From Bacillota bacterium (GTDB taxonomy: Bacteria; Bacillota; Clostridia; Lachnospirales; Lachnospiraceae): DNA of 64,000 nucleotides. This document shows, piece after piece, positions 38,351 through 47,911 of this stretch. The notes beneath the pieces were generated by a model that saw only the letters and a program-made list of their open reading frames with translations, was not told the origin of the DNA and did no database searches. Made by a program: the position numbers and the translations under genes. Position 1 is the first letter of the stretch. The number at the start of each line of letters is the position of its first letter. Location: contig JAEWCQ010000011.1 in the NCBI GenBank assembly GCA_023390555.1, positions 62,001-126,000 on the forward strand. Reading direction: 5' to 3'.

Positions 38351-38437
38351 AAGCAGCGAGTACAGAAAAAAACAATAGAAAGAAACGAAAAGGCACTGTG
38401 TACCCTGCGGTGCAGGAGAAGAGCAAGGAGAAGAATC

Positions 38438-39799
38438 ATGGAATTTCAAGGGAAGAAAGTGCTGGTAGTCGGTTCCGGAATCAGTGGAATGGCTGCCTGT
38501 GGATTACTGAAAGAAGAGTATGCCAAAGTAACTTTATTGGAAGGAAATAAAGATGCAAAGGAAGAAGATATCCGTCAGAAGTCAGAAGCATTTTCCGATA
38601 TCCGGATTATTGTGGGAGAACTGCCGGAGGAGGAAATCGCATCACTGGACATGGCGGTTTTAAGTCCAGGCGTCCCGACCGATCTCCCGGTCATAGGCGC
38701 GATGCGTGATGCCGGAGTAACGATTCTTGGAGAAATAGAACTTGCCTATCAATTATCCAAAGGAAAGATCATTGCAATTACCGGAACGAACGGTAAGACA
38801 ACAACGACAGCTCTTGTCGGTGAAATTATGAGAAGCTTTTATTCGGATGTCAAGGTAGTCGGTAATATCGGAATTCCCTATACGGGCGTTGCGCGGGAAA
38901 CCGGAGAGGATACAGTGGTAGTTGCCGAAATCAGCAGCTTTCAGCTGGAGACCACACTGGAGTTTCAGCCTCAGGTCTCCGCAATCTTAAACATCACACC
39001 GGATCATTTAAACCGTCATCATACGATGGAATGCTATATCAGGGTCAAAGAGAGCATTACAAAGAACCAGACGAAAGAGCAGACCTGTGTATTGAACTAT
39101 GAGGATGAGAAGCTTCGTGAATTTGGTTTTCAGCTTCCGATAAAAGTCGTATTTTTCAGCAGCAGACAGAAACTGGAAACCGGCTGCTATCTGGACGGAG
39201 AGGATATTTTTTATGCAGCGGACGGACATTGCGAAAAAGTTGTAAATGTCAATGAACTGAATCTGCTTGGAAAGCATAATTATGAAAATGTAATGGCAGC
39301 TACTGCAATGGCAGTCAGTTTCGGGGTATCGTTAGAGAAAATTCGGGAGGTTCTGGTTCGATTTCAGTCTGTTGAGCATAGAATAGAATATGTGACAGAA
39401 AAACGCGGAATCCGTTTTTATAATGATTCAAAAGGAACCAATCCAGACGCCGCAATTCAGGGAATCCGTGCAATGAATCGCAAAACCTGCCTGATTGGAG
39501 GCGGCTACGATAAACAGTCAGAGTACGATGAATGGATCGAGGCTTTCGATGGGAAAGTAAAAAAACTGGTTCTGATCGGAGCGACGAAGGAAAAAATTGC
39601 AGAATGCGCCGAAAAACACGGTTTTCATGATTTTGTATTTGCAGACAGCCTGGAAGAGGCCGTAAATATCTGCTATGACTGTGCAAAAAGCGGAGAGGCG
39701 GTACTGCTCTCGCCAGCCTGTGCAAGCTGGGATATGTTTCAAAGTTATGAAGAAAGAGGACGAATCTTTAAAGAGATTGTCTGTGAATTAAAGGAGTGA
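38438..39799 (+). CDS. murD: UDP-N-acetylmuramoylalanine-D-glutamate ligase
   Basis: 453 aa, normal for MurD. The N-terminal Rossmann domain begins KKVLVVGSGISGMAACG. The ATP loop TGTNGKTTTTALVGEI is near residue 114. NDSKGTNPDAAIQGI belongs to the C-terminal domain. It adds D-glutamate to UDP-MurNAc-L-Ala in the cytoplasm. AAGGAGAAG precedes the ATG. The gap 38351-38437 holds no gene. Confidence 0.97.
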   Translation: MEFQGKKVLVVGSGISGMAACGLLKEEYAKVTLLEGNKDAKEEDIRQKSEAFSDIRIIVGELPEEEIASLDMAVLSPGVPTDLPVIGAMRDAGVTILGEIELAYQLSKGKIIAITGTNGKTTTTALVGEIMRSFYSDVKVVGNIGIPYTGVARETGEDTVVVAEISSFQLETTLEFQPQVSAILNITPDHLNRHHTMECYIRVKESITKNQTKEQTCVLNYEDEKLREFGFQLPIKVVFFSSRQKLETGCYLDGEDIFYAADGHCEKVVNVNELNLLGKHNYENVMAATAMAVSFGVSLEKIREVLVRFQSVEHRIEYVTEKRGIRFYNDSKGTNPDAAIQGIRAMNRKTCLIGGGYDKQSEYDEWIEAFDGKVKKLVLIGATKEKIAECAEKHGFHDFVFADSLEEAVNICYDCAKSGEAVLLSPACASWDMFQSYEERGRIFKEIVCELKE

Positions 39800-39803
39800 T
39801 TGG

Positions 39804-40925
39804 ATGGCCAGAAGACCAAAGGAAAAGCAGGAAAAAACAATTAAATATTTCGACTATACGCTGCTGTTTATCATTATTTTCCTTGTGTGCTTTGGCCTTG
39901 TCATGCTCTATAGCACAAGTTCTTATAATGCACAGTTAAAATATGATGGAGACGGTGCATATTACCTGAAAAAACAGATATTCGCCACAAGCCTTGGTTT
40001 TGCAGCCATGTACGCCATATCAAAGATTGATTACCACGTCTGGGTACATTTTGCAGGGCTTGGTTACATAGCAGCGTTCGGTTTATGCATACTGGTTATA
40101 TTTGCAGGTTCGGAGTCGCATGGACAGTCCAGATGGCTGCGCCTTGGACCGCTGTCTTTTCAGCCGTCTGAGTTTGCGAAGATTGCCGTTATTCTGTTTC
40201 TGGCGACCATGATCAGTCGAATGCCAAAAAAAATGGGGCAATTTCGCAATATTATCCGGGTATTCTGTACTCTGGTTCCGATTCTGTTGCCGGTTGCTTA
40301 TACGAATCTGAGTACCGCAGTGATTATCGCCGGTATTGCAATCGCACTTTCTTTCGTAGCGAGTCCGAAATATGCACAGTTTATCTGGCTTGCACTGCTT
40401 GCAGTCGGCGGAGGCGCAGTTTTTATTCTGACGGCCGGTTATCGTGCTGACCGTATCAAGATATGGCTGAACCCGGAAGCTTACGAGAAGGGATACCAGA
40501 CACTGCAGGGGCTTTATGCGATCGGTTCTGGCGGACTTTTCGGAAAAGGGCTCGGAGAGAGCATGCAAAAACTTGGTTTTGTACCGGAAGCACAGAACGA
40601 TATGATATTTTCCATTATCTGTGAGGAATTGGGACTTTTCGGAGCAATCTGTGTGATTCTGCTGTTTTTATTGATGATCTGGAGATTTATGGTAATTGCG
40701 AACAATGCACAGGATCTGTTCGGTGCGCTGCTCGTGGTCGGTATTATGGCACATATATCCATACAGGTAATCTTAAATGTTGCCGTAGTAACCAATACCA
40801 TTCCGAATACAGGTATTACGTTGCCGCTGATCAGTTACGGGGGTACATCCGCTTCTTTCCTGCTTGCAGAAATGGGGCTTGCGTTCAGCGTTTCAAGGGG
40901 AATCCGGTTTGAGGTTTCAAAATGA
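39804..40925 (+). CDS. SEDS-family peptidoglycan polymerase (FtsW/SpoVE)
   Basis: 373 aa with about ten transmembrane helices. It polymerises lipid II with a partner class B PBP. Signatures are SSYNAQLKYDGDGAYYLKKQ, GSESHGQSRWLRLGPLSFQP (the catalytic region) and the C-terminal PNTGITLPLISYGGTS. By position it corresponds to spoVE of Bacillus, but the window shows no other ftsW, so it may serve division as well. Four bases after murD; its end overlaps ftsQ by ATGA. Confidence 0.95.
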   Translation: MARRPKEKQEKTIKYFDYTLLFIIIFLVCFGLVMLYSTSSYNAQLKYDGDGAYYLKKQIFATSLGFAAMYAISKIDYHVWVHFAGLGYIAAFGLCILVIFAGSESHGQSRWLRLGPLSFQPSEFAKIAVILFLATMISRMPKKMGQFRNIIRVFCTLVPILLPVAYTNLSTAVIIAGIAIALSFVASPKYAQFIWLALLAVGGGAVFILTAGYRADRIKIWLNPEAYEKGYQTLQGLYAIGSGGLFGKGLGESMQKLGFVPEAQNDMIFSIICEELGLFGAICVILLFLLMIWRFMVIANNAQDLFGALLVVGIMAHISIQVILNVAVVTNTIPNTGITLPLISYGGTSASFLLAEMGLAFSVSRGIRFEVSK

Positions 40926-41671
40926 TTAGAGATGAGAGAAGAAAAAAGAGAAGACGAAAGAGAATACTGACGACCCTTCTTGTCCTTTTACTGCTGTTTG
41001 GAACGGCGGCGTTGCTCATTGTGAAAGTTTTCACGGTGAAAAACGTGGAGGTGGAGGGCAATCAACTGTATGAGGACAAGCAGATAGAAGAGTGGGTTCT
41101 AAATGACAAATATTCCTGGAATTCGCTGTACGTCTATCTGAAATACCGCTTTTTTGATACACAGCAGGTGCCGTTCATCGATACCATGGAGGTATCTTTA
41201 AAATCTCCGCATACGATTGGAATCACCGTGTATGAAAAAGGCTTGCTCGGATATATCTACATGGATTCACTGGGACAGAATGTCTATTTTGACAAGGACG
41301 GCTTCGTCGTGGAAACATCTTCGGATGTGATCGAAGGAGTGCCAAAGGTAACCGGGCTCAGTTGTGAAAAGGTCGTACTCTATGAAAAACTGAATCTGAA
41401 TGACGAAGAAGCTTTAAAGACACTGCTTTCGGTGACGCAGACGCTGAAAAAATACAGTCTGGTTCCGGATTCCATCGATTATGAATCGCAGGATGATGTG
41501 CAGCTGACTTACGGGACGGTTCTTGTCAACCTCGGCGATACCAAAGAATTGACGGAAAAGGTGAAGCGACTTGAAAAAATCATGCCGAACCTGGACGGTC
41601 TGACAGGGACATTGCATATGGAAGAGTGGACAGAAGATACAACGGATATTACGTTTGAAAAGACGCAGTAA
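40922..41671 (+). CDS. ftsQ: Cell division protein FtsQ/DivIB
   Basis: 249 aa. A basic cytoplasmic tail (RDERRKKRRRKR), one transmembrane helix (about 15-37), a POTRA domain beginning FTVKNVEVEGNQLYED, and a beta domain. It links FtsL/FtsI/FtsW at the septum. The ATG overlaps the ftsW stop (ATGA), giving translational coupling. murG and murB, which lie between these genes in Bacillus, are missing here. Confidence 0.92.
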   Translation: MIRDERRKKRRRKRILTTLLVLLLLFGTAALLIVKVFTVKNVEVEGNQLYEDKQIEEWVLNDKYSWNSLYVYLKYRFFDTQQVPFIDTMEVSLKSPHTIGITVYEKGLLGYIYMDSLGQNVYFDKDGFVVETSSDVIEGVPKVTGLSCEKVVLYEKLNLNDEEALKTLLSVTQTLKKYSLVPDSIDYESQDDVQLTYGTVLVNLGDTKELTEKVKRLEKIMPNLDGLTGTLHMEEWTEDTTDITFEKTQ

Positions 41672-41708
41672 TCGGGCTTTATTAATTTGTGATTTTTGAA
41701 AATATAGG

Positions 41709-41737
41709 TTGATTATTTACCGAAAAAATTATATTAT
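41709..41737 (+). promoter_or_regulatory. Promoter of ftsZ
   Basis: TTGATT (41709-41714), a 17-bp spacer and TATTAT (41732-41737). Confidence 0.7.
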
Positions 41738-41803
41738 AGAGTATATGATTACGTTTAGAATAATATTTATATATATCTTTGTGGGAGAGAAGGAGGAACT
41801 ACC

Positions 41804-43015
41804 TTGCTTGAAATTAAAACAACAGAAGCAGATTCCAGTGCTAAAATAATTGTGATCGGTGTTGGAGGCGCAGGAAATAATGCTGTAAATAGAATGATTG
41901 ACGAAAATATCGGTGGTGTAGAGTTTGTCGGAGTGAATACAGACAAGCAGGCATTGCTTTTATGTAAAGCACCTACCTTGATTCAGATTGGGGAGAAGCT
42001 GACAAAGGGACTGGGTGCAGGCGCACAGCCGGAAATCGGCGCAAAGGCCGCAGAGGAGAGCATGGAGGATCTGTCTTCCGCAATTAAGGGTGCAGATATG
42101 GTATTTGTTACCTGCGGTATGGGCGGTGGAACCGGTACGGGAGCAGCTCCGGTTGTTGCAAAGATTGCAAGGGATCAGGGGATTCTGACCGTTGGTGTGG
42201 TTACAAAACCATTCAAATTTGAAGCAAAAGCGCGTATGATGAACGCTTTATCCGGCGTGGAACGCTTAAAAGAAAGTGTGGATACGCTGATTGTCATTCC
42301 GAATGACAAATTATTAGAGATCGTAGACCGCAGAACCACTTTCCCGGATGCACTGAAGAAGGCAGATGAAGTGCTTCAGCAGGCTGTTCAGGGAATTACG
42401 GATCTGATTAATCTGCCGGCATTGATCAATCTTGATTTTGCGGATGTTCAGACTGTTATGAAAGATAAGGGACTTGCACATATCGGTATCGGTATGGCGA
42501 AGGGAGATGAAAAGGCACTTGAGGCTGTTAAACTTGCCGTTGCCAGCCCGCTGCTTGAGACGACGATTACCGGGGCCAGTCATGTAATTATCAATATTTC
42601 CGGAGATATCTCTCTGATGGATGCGAATGATGCAGCCAGCTATGTACAGGATCTCGCCGGTGAGAATGCCAATATTATATTTGGTGCCAAGTATGATGAG
42701 ACGAAGACAGACGAGGCAACGATTACCGTAATCGCGACAGGTCTGGAGGAAGTGCAGACACAGACGAGTAAGCTGATGCCGGGACTGAAGTACCAGCAGC
42801 CGGTAACCTCACAGACGAGACCGTCGGTTCCGTCGAGTATGATGAGCAGAACGATGAACGGCACCTCCGGAGTCAATACGCCGATGCAGCAGATGCCTTC
42901 ACAGACGTCAGTTCCGTCTTCCTTTACGGGAATTCAGAAGCCGAAGAGACCGGAAAGCAGCGTACCGGAGAAGGACATTAAGATTCCGGAATTTTTAAAG
43001 AGCACAAGAAAGTAA
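41804..43015 (+). CDS. ftsZ: Cell division protein FtsZ
   Basis: 403 aa. It is the tubulin-like GTPase that forms the Z ring. VIGVGGAGNNAVNRMI is near residue 17 and the GTP-binding signature GGGTGTGAAP is near 108. A linker rich in Ser, Pro, Gln and Met follows, and the conserved C-terminal peptide is DIKIPEFLKSTRK. It starts at TTG, with AAGGAGGAAC upstream in good register. ftsA, commonly just before ftsZ, is not present. It has its own promoter and terminator. Confidence 0.98.
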   Translation: MLEIKTTEADSSAKIIVIGVGGAGNNAVNRMIDENIGGVEFVGVNTDKQALLLCKAPTLIQIGEKLTKGLGAGAQPEIGAKAAEESMEDLSSAIKGADMVFVTCGMGGGTGTGAAPVVAKIARDQGILTVGVVTKPFKFEAKARMMNALSGVERLKESVDTLIVIPNDKLLEIVDRRTTFPDALKKADEVLQQAVQGITDLINLPALINLDFADVQTVMKDKGLAHIGIGMAKGDEKALEAVKLAVASPLLETTITGASHVIINISGDISLMDANDAASYVQDLAGENANIIFGAKYDETKTDEATITVIATGLEEVQTQTSKLMPGLKYQQPVTSQTRPSVPSSMMSRTMNGTSGVNTPMQQMPSQTSVPSSFTGIQKPKRPESSVPEKDIKIPEFLKSTRK

Positions 43016-43040
43016 GTAAGAAAAATAGATAAGACAGGGC

Positions 43041-43075
43041 AAGACCTTCAGATTCATGCTGAGGGTCTTTTTTTG
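43041..43075 (+). terminator. Terminator of ftsZ
   Basis: The stem AAGACCTTCAG / CTGAGGGTCTT (43041-43051 with 43059-43069) is followed by a T run. Confidence 0.93.
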
Positions 43076-43116
43076 TCATTTTTTTTCGATGAATTGAAAG
43101 AAAGGACGACAGTGTT

Positions 43117-43149
43117 TTGACAAAATAAGCATGGTTCATCTTCTATAAT
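43117..43149 (+). promoter_or_regulatory. spoIIG-type promoter with a 21-bp spacer
   Basis: A perfect TTGACA (43117-43122) and a perfect TATAAT (43144-43149) are separated by 21 bp. The Spo0A-activated spoIIG promoter of Bacillus is likewise over-spaced (22 bp). TTTGACA over the -35 differs by one base from an inverted 0A box (TTCGACA). Confidence 0.75.
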
Positions 43150-43176
43150 GAAACCTGTGAAAGCGGGAGGTGGAAA

Positions 43177-43962
43177 GTGAAGTATGAACTGTACATAGAT
43201 GTATTTATTCTGTCTAATTTTTGTATGGACACACTGGCACTGATTCTGACGGGTATTTTTCTCAGAAAAAAACGACCGGTCAGGATTCTGGCACTGACAG
43301 CTTTTCTCGGAACAATCGCAGCAACAGCTCTGTTCCTATGTCTGACAAACTATCTGTTATATGTTATTCTGGTTCATTTCCTGGTGAATCCACTGATGGT
43401 CTGGCTCGCATTCCGTCCCAAAAACAAACGGGAGTTTTTGGGAGAATGGGTAGCGTGTTATCTGGTAGTTCTGCTTGCCGGCGGAATGATGCAGTGGCTC
43501 TACGTGACGATTTTTCATGGAAATCATATCGGGATCTGCATTGCGCTGACCTTCCTCGCAGGACTGGCAGTTGCCGCATTCTGGGAGAAACAGATGGTGG
43601 TAGGGAAAAGGACCTATGATGTAAGGCTGCAGGTCGGGACAGATACGGTGGAACTAAAAGCATATTATGACACCGGGAATCTTCTGATGGATCCTTATTT
43701 TGATGAACCGGTACATATTGTGGCAGAGGGGAAACTGCAGGAATGTCTCAGCAGAAACAGAGTCTCAGGGCGCTTGGTTTCATTTTCAAGTCTTGGGGAA
43801 AAAAACGGATGGATAAAGACATATACGATTGATGAGCTGACTGTATATCAGAAGAACGATGTACTGCAGATAAAACCGGCGGTTGTTGGTGTCACGACAG
43901 ACCGGTTGTTTAAGCATGGAGATTACCAGATGATCTTAAACAGCCATCTGCGTTTGAAATAA
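43177..43962 (+). CDS. spoIIGA: Sigma-E processing peptidase SpoIIGA
   Basis: 261 aa. Five N-terminal transmembrane helices (residues 1-145) precede a cytoplasmic aspartic-protease domain with YYDTGNLLMDPYF (catalytic Asp165). It cleaves pro-sigma-E in the mother cell. It starts at GTG with GGGAGGTGG. sigE follows 21 bases later in the conserved operon. Confidence 0.95.
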   Translation: MKYELYIDVFILSNFCMDTLALILTGIFLRKKRPVRILALTAFLGTIAATALFLCLTNYLLYVILVHFLVNPLMVWLAFRPKNKREFLGEWVACYLVVLLAGGMMQWLYVTIFHGNHIGICIALTFLAGLAVAAFWEKQMVVGKRTYDVRLQVGTDTVELKAYYDTGNLLMDPYFDEPVHIVAEGKLQECLSRNRVSGRLVSFSSLGEKNGWIKTYTIDELTVYQKNDVLQIKPAVVGVTTDRLFKHGDYQMILNSHLRLK

Positions 43963-43983
43963 AGAATAGAAAGGAGACGGAAT

Positions 43984-44724
43984 ATGTATATTAAGGTGAA
44001 TGTTCCACAACATTTTCAATTTAAGGTGATGCCTTCCTTTATGAACTTCATGCTGAGGGGAAGAAAGGATGTTCATTATATTGGCGGGGCAGAGGTATTG
44101 CCGCCGCCGCTTACCGCAGAGGAGGAGGCAGAGTGTATTACACAGCTGCTTGGAGGAGAGAAGGAGGATGGGCGCAGGAGGCTGATCGAGCATAATTTGC
44201 GTCTGGTCGTATACATAGCAAAGAAATTCGACAACACGGGGGTTGGTGTCGAAGATCTCATTTCGATTGGCACAATCGGACTGATCAAGGCGATCAATAC
44301 CTTTAATCCGGATAAAAATATCAAACTTGCAACCTATGCATCGCGTTGTATTGAGAATGAAATCCTGATGTATCTGCGCAGAAACAGCAAGACCAGACTC
44401 GAGGTATCCATTGATGAGCCGCTGAATGTGGACTGGGATGGAAATGAACTGCTTTTGTCGGATATACTAGGGACAGACGAGGATGTCATTTATAAGGATA
44501 TTGAAAGTGAAGTGGAAAAGAAACTGCTGAATAAAGCAATCGAGCATCTATCCGGCAGGGAGCGGACGATTGTAGAACTGCGTTTTGGTCTCAATTCCAA
44601 AGACGGCAATGAACTGACGCAGAAAGAAGTGGCGGATATGCTGGGAATTTCCCAGTCTTATATCTCAAGACTTGAGAAAAAAATCATGAAGCGTTTGAAG
44701 AAAGAAATTGTGCGATTTGAATAA
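43984..44724 (+). CDS. sigE: RNA polymerase sigma-E factor (pro-form)
   Basis: 246 aa. The N-terminal pro-sequence, removed by SpoIIGA, precedes LRGRKDVHYIGGAEVLPPPL. Region 2 is NLRLVVYIAKKFDNTGVGVE with DLISIGTIGLIKAI. Region 4 is QKEVADMLGISQSYISRLEK. It directs early mother-cell sporulation genes. AAAGGAGAC precedes the ATG. sigG, which is usually adjacent, is instead inverted about 4.3 kb away. Confidence 0.96.
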   Translation: MYIKVNVPQHFQFKVMPSFMNFMLRGRKDVHYIGGAEVLPPPLTAEEEAECITQLLGGEKEDGRRRLIEHNLRLVVYIAKKFDNTGVGVEDLISIGTIGLIKAINTFNPDKNIKLATYASRCIENEILMYLRRNSKTRLEVSIDEPLNVDWDGNELLLSDILGTDEDVIYKDIESEVEKKLLNKAIEHLSGRERTIVELRFGLNSKDGNELTQKEVADMLGISQSYISRLEKKIMKRLKKEIVRFE

Positions 44725-44729
44725 AAAAG

Positions 44730-44758
44730 ATGACATAAAATCCATAATATGGTACAAT
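44730..44758 (+). promoter_or_regulatory. Promoter of the beta-CASP nuclease gene
   Basis: ATGACA (44730-44735), a 17-bp spacer and TACAAT (44753-44758) with an upstream TG. A small AAGCAGG/CCTGCTT hairpin (44769-44790) lies in the leader. Confidence 0.65.
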
Positions 44759-44816
44759 TTTAATGAATAAGCAGGGTGAATTTCCTGCTTGTAACACGGG
44801 TAAGGGAGATGGTACT

Positions 44817-46418
44817 ATGTTATTAGAGTTTTATGGAGCAGCACATGAAGTGACCGGAAGTTGTCATTTCCTGCAATTCGGAGGAAAGAATCTCTTAGTA
44901 GACTGTGGTATGGAACAGGGGCCTGATCTGTATGTGAATCAGGAGATACCGGTGAATGCATCTGATATTGATTATGTATTTGTTACGCATGCGCATATTG
45001 ACCATTCCGGACTTCTTCCGCTGTTTTACAGCAGAGGGTTTCGAGGACAGATTTTTGCAACGACAGCGACTTGTGAACTGTGTAATATCATGTTAAAGGA
45101 CAGTGCGCATATTCAGATGTTTGAAGCTGAATGGAGGAACCGTAAGGCCAGAAGAGCAGGCAGGCCAGAAGTAGTTCCGCTGTATGATATGAATGATGCC
45201 GAAGGGGTTTTACAGCATTTTGTGCCATGTGATTATAATAACAGAATGAATATCTGTGAGGGTCTTGATGTGCGTTTTGTGGATGCCGGGCATTTGCTTG
45301 GTTCTTCCAGCATTGAATTCTGGGTGCAGGAAGATGGAAAAGAAGTGAAAATAGTATTTTCGGGGGATATTGGGCACGGAAACAAGCCGCTGATTAAGAA
45401 TCCCCAGTATATAGAGGAAGCGGATTATGTGGTGATGGAATCCACCTATGGGGACCGTCTTCATGCGGCACCGCCGGATTTTGCGGCGGAACTTGCAAGG
45501 GTCATCCGAAGCACATTCAGCCGCGGCGGTAATCTTGTGATTCCGGCTTTTTCGGTGGGCAGAACACAGGAAATGCTCTATTTCTTAAGAAGAATCAAGA
45601 CAGAGCATTTGTTGCCGGAATACGAGAACTTTCCGGTCTATATCGACAGTCCGCTGTCGGTGGAAGCCACGAATATCTTTCATAAGAGCGTTGCGGACTG
45701 TTTCAGTGAAGAAGCAAAAGAGCTGGTGAACAGCGGAATCAATCCGATTGGTTTTCCGGGACTGAAAACTGCGGTTACCAGTGAAGAATCAAAGCTGATT
45801 AATTTTGAAAAAAAGCCGGTCGTTATCATATCGGCTTCGGGTATGTGTGAAGCAGGCCGTATCAGGCATCATTTAAAGCACAATCTCTGGCGTCCGGAGT
45901 CCACGATTCTCTTTGTCGGATATCAGGTGCCTGGAACGCTGGGGAATACGCTTTTAAATGGAGTCAAAGAGGTAAAGCTGTTTGGTGAGACCATCGAAGT
46001 GCATGCGCAGATAGAGAATCTCCCTGGAATCAGCGGCCATGCAGACCGTGCAAAACTGACGGAATGGGCAGCGGCATTTCAGAAGAAACCGAAAAAAGTA
46101 TTCGTAGTACATGGGGAAGATGGCGTTACGGATGATTTCGCAAAGCATTTGCAGGAGGAACTGGGATTGGATGCAGTTGCACCCTACAGCGGAGACGTGT
46201 ATGATCTGCGCACGGGGGCTCAGATCCGGGAAGGCAGCAGAGAGGTTGCCCAAAAGAAAGAGAAAAATATCAAAGCAACCACCAATGTATTTGCAAGACT
46301 TATGGCTGCGGGACAGAGACTGCTCAGCGTTATCAACCGAAATGAGGGCATTCCGAATAAAGAAATCGCGAAGTTCGCAGATCAGATTAATTCGCTCTGT
46401 GATAAATGGGATAGATAG
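44817..46418 (+). CDS. Metallo-beta-lactamase fold beta-CASP ribonuclease
   Basis: 533 aa. The MBL core has THAHIDHSG (zinc ligands, near residue 57), DAGHLLGS and FSGDIGHG. The beta-CASP insert carries the VGRTQEML and SASGMCEAGRIRHHL motifs, and SGHADR lies near 408. This matches the CPSF73/YSH1-like RNA-processing nucleases found in bacteria. The likely role is RNA cleavage; the target is unknown. AAGGGAGAT sets 44817; the in-frame ATG at 44763 lies before the leader hairpin. Confidence 0.92.
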   Translation: MLLEFYGAAHEVTGSCHFLQFGGKNLLVDCGMEQGPDLYVNQEIPVNASDIDYVFVTHAHIDHSGLLPLFYSRGFRGQIFATTATCELCNIMLKDSAHIQMFEAEWRNRKARRAGRPEVVPLYDMNDAEGVLQHFVPCDYNNRMNICEGLDVRFVDAGHLLGSSSIEFWVQEDGKEVKIVFSGDIGHGNKPLIKNPQYIEEADYVVMESTYGDRLHAAPPDFAAELARVIRSTFSRGGNLVIPAFSVGRTQEMLYFLRRIKTEHLLPEYENFPVYIDSPLSVEATNIFHKSVADCFSEEAKELVNSGINPIGFPGLKTAVTSEESKLINFEKKPVVIISASGMCEAGRIRHHLKHNLWRPESTILFVGYQVPGTLGNTLLNGVKEVKLFGETIEVHAQIENLPGISGHADRAKLTEWAAAFQKKPKKVFVVHGEDGVTDDFAKHLQEELGLDAVAPYSGDVYDLRTGAQIREGSREVAQKKEKNIKATTNVFARLMAAGQRLLSVINRNEGIPNKEIAKFADQINSLCDKWDR

Positions 46419-46427
46419 CAATTCGCG

Positions 46428-47006
46428 TCAGGAATTGGATATTTCTTTCAGAAGGCAGGTGAGAGGGCCGGATGTATTGACAGATTGTATCAGTTCTGCC
46501 AATTCGTCCGGTGTGATTTCCTGCCCTTTTTCTATCCACAGGGTAAACAGACCGAGCTGAGCACTTGCGATGTATTCGATGATATACCGGCCATTTGCCG
46601 GTAGCTGTTCCAGAGAAGTACCAAGTCTGGTCAGAGCAGTTTTTTTTGCATTTTCCTTCATTTTCTTTAAGACAGCAGGATTTGGCCGTCCAATCAAAAA
46701 CAGCTGGATCATCTGATGGTGAGACAGATAATAATTCCGGAAATAGGGTACTTTCTGCTCAATTGTCTGCGTAAAGATTCCATCGATGACATGTTCGACG
46801 ACTTCTGAGATTTCAGAAATGAAACGCTCCTCTAATTGTTCCAGCAGATCATAGATATCCTTGTAATAGTAATAAAATGTTCCGCGGTACAAACCGGCTT
46901 CTCTCGTCAGTTCTCCAATCGATATTTTTTCGATACGCCTGCTTTCGTATAAATGCAGAAATGCGGCAATTATTTTTTCTCGTGTTGCATCGGGATTTTT
47001 TTCCAT
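46428..47006 (-). CDS. TetR/AcrR family transcriptional regulator
   Basis: 192 aa. The N-terminal helix-turn-helix (KISIGELTREAGLYRGTFYYYYKD) is followed by a helical ligand domain. It is divergent from an ABC exporter pair, so it most likely represses that exporter and responds to its cargo. The intergenic 47007-47148 is AT-rich. Confidence 0.92.
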   Translation of the reverse strand: MEKNPDATREKIIAAFLHLYESRRIEKISIGELTREAGLYRGTFYYYYKDIYDLLEQLEERFISEISEVVEHVIDGIFTQTIEQKVPYFRNYYLSHHQMIQLFLIGRPNPAVLKKMKENAKKTALTRLGTSLEQLPANGRYIIEYIASAQLGLFTLWIEKGQEITPDELAELIQSVNTSGPLTCLLKEISNS

Positions 47007-47148
47007 TTATGACTCCTTGGGATTCCAACAATCGGTGCAAAATTGTCTATTTTATTTTTCTGGCATAAAAAGTATCCTGTTAGTGAAGTAATTATGTTAA
47101 TGATATAACACAAAAGCGGAAAATTCAAATATTTATGGAGGAAGAGTG

Positions 47149-47910
47149 ATGACACAGGCAGCAAAGAAAGAAAGCATGGCGATCTGCATGCAGCACGTAT
47201 CCAAAAAATACGGTAGACAAGAGGTATTAAGTAATGTATCTCTTGGCGTTCCCCGAGGAAAAATATATGGGCTGTTGGGTCCATCCGGCTGTGGAAAAAG
47301 CACCACGGTGAAGATTCTTGCAGGAATTTTAAGCGGAGACAGCGGCAGTGTGCAGATTCTGGATCAGGAAATGCCCAATACGGAAGTGAAGAGGCAGATC
47401 GGTTATATGACACAGGCAACTGCACTGTATCCGACGCTGACTGCGGAAGAGAATCTGAAGTTCTTCGGGCGTTTGTATGGCATGCGTAAAGAACAGCTGA
47501 AGCAGCGTATGGATTGCGTGATGGAACTGGTTCATCTTACAGAGGACCGGAAAAAGGCCGTGCACAAATTCTCTGGCGGGATGAAGCAGCGTCTGTCCCT
47601 TGCAGTCACACTGCTGGCGGACCCTTCGATTCTGATTCTGGATGAGCCTACGGTCGGAATTGATCCGGTTCTGCGGAAAGAAATCTGGGAAGAATTGCAA
47701 AAGCTGACAGAACGGCATGTGACGATACTGGTCACCACACATATCATGGATGAGGCAGAGAAATGTCATGAGCTTGCGATGATGCGGGAAGGAAAGATAT
47801 TGACGGCAGGAACATCTAAGAAGATCCGGGAGCAATCCGGTACACAGACATTGGAAGAAGCTTTTATCTACTATTGTAATGCATCACTGTACCAGAGAGG
47901 AGGCTGTTAA
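47149..47910 (+). CDS. ABC exporter ATP-binding protein
   Basis: 253 aa. Walker A is GPSGCGKSTT, the signature region is KFSGGMKQRLSLAVTLL and Walker B is ILILDEPTVGIDP. It energises the permease that follows one base after its stop. ATG 47149 has GGAGGAAGAG upstream. Controlled, by inference, by the divergent TetR gene. The cargo is unknown; drug or lipid export is typical. Confidence 0.93.
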   Translation: MTQAAKKESMAICMQHVSKKYGRQEVLSNVSLGVPRGKIYGLLGPSGCGKSTTVKILAGILSGDSGSVQILDQEMPNTEVKRQIGYMTQATALYPTLTAEENLKFFGRLYGMRKEQLKQRMDCVMELVHLTEDRKKAVHKFSGGMKQRLSLAVTLLADPSILILDEPTVGIDPVLRKEIWEELQKLTERHVTILVTTHIMDEAEKCHELAMMREGKILTAGTSKKIREQSGTQTLEEAFIYYCNASLYQRGGC

Positions 47911-47911
47911 T

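Noticed and set aside
47095..47110. TGTTA-N6-TAACA in the TetR-ABC intergenic region as a TetR operator
   Set aside because: Arms are only 5 bp in AT-rich DNA, where such matches are common; there is too little support to list it.
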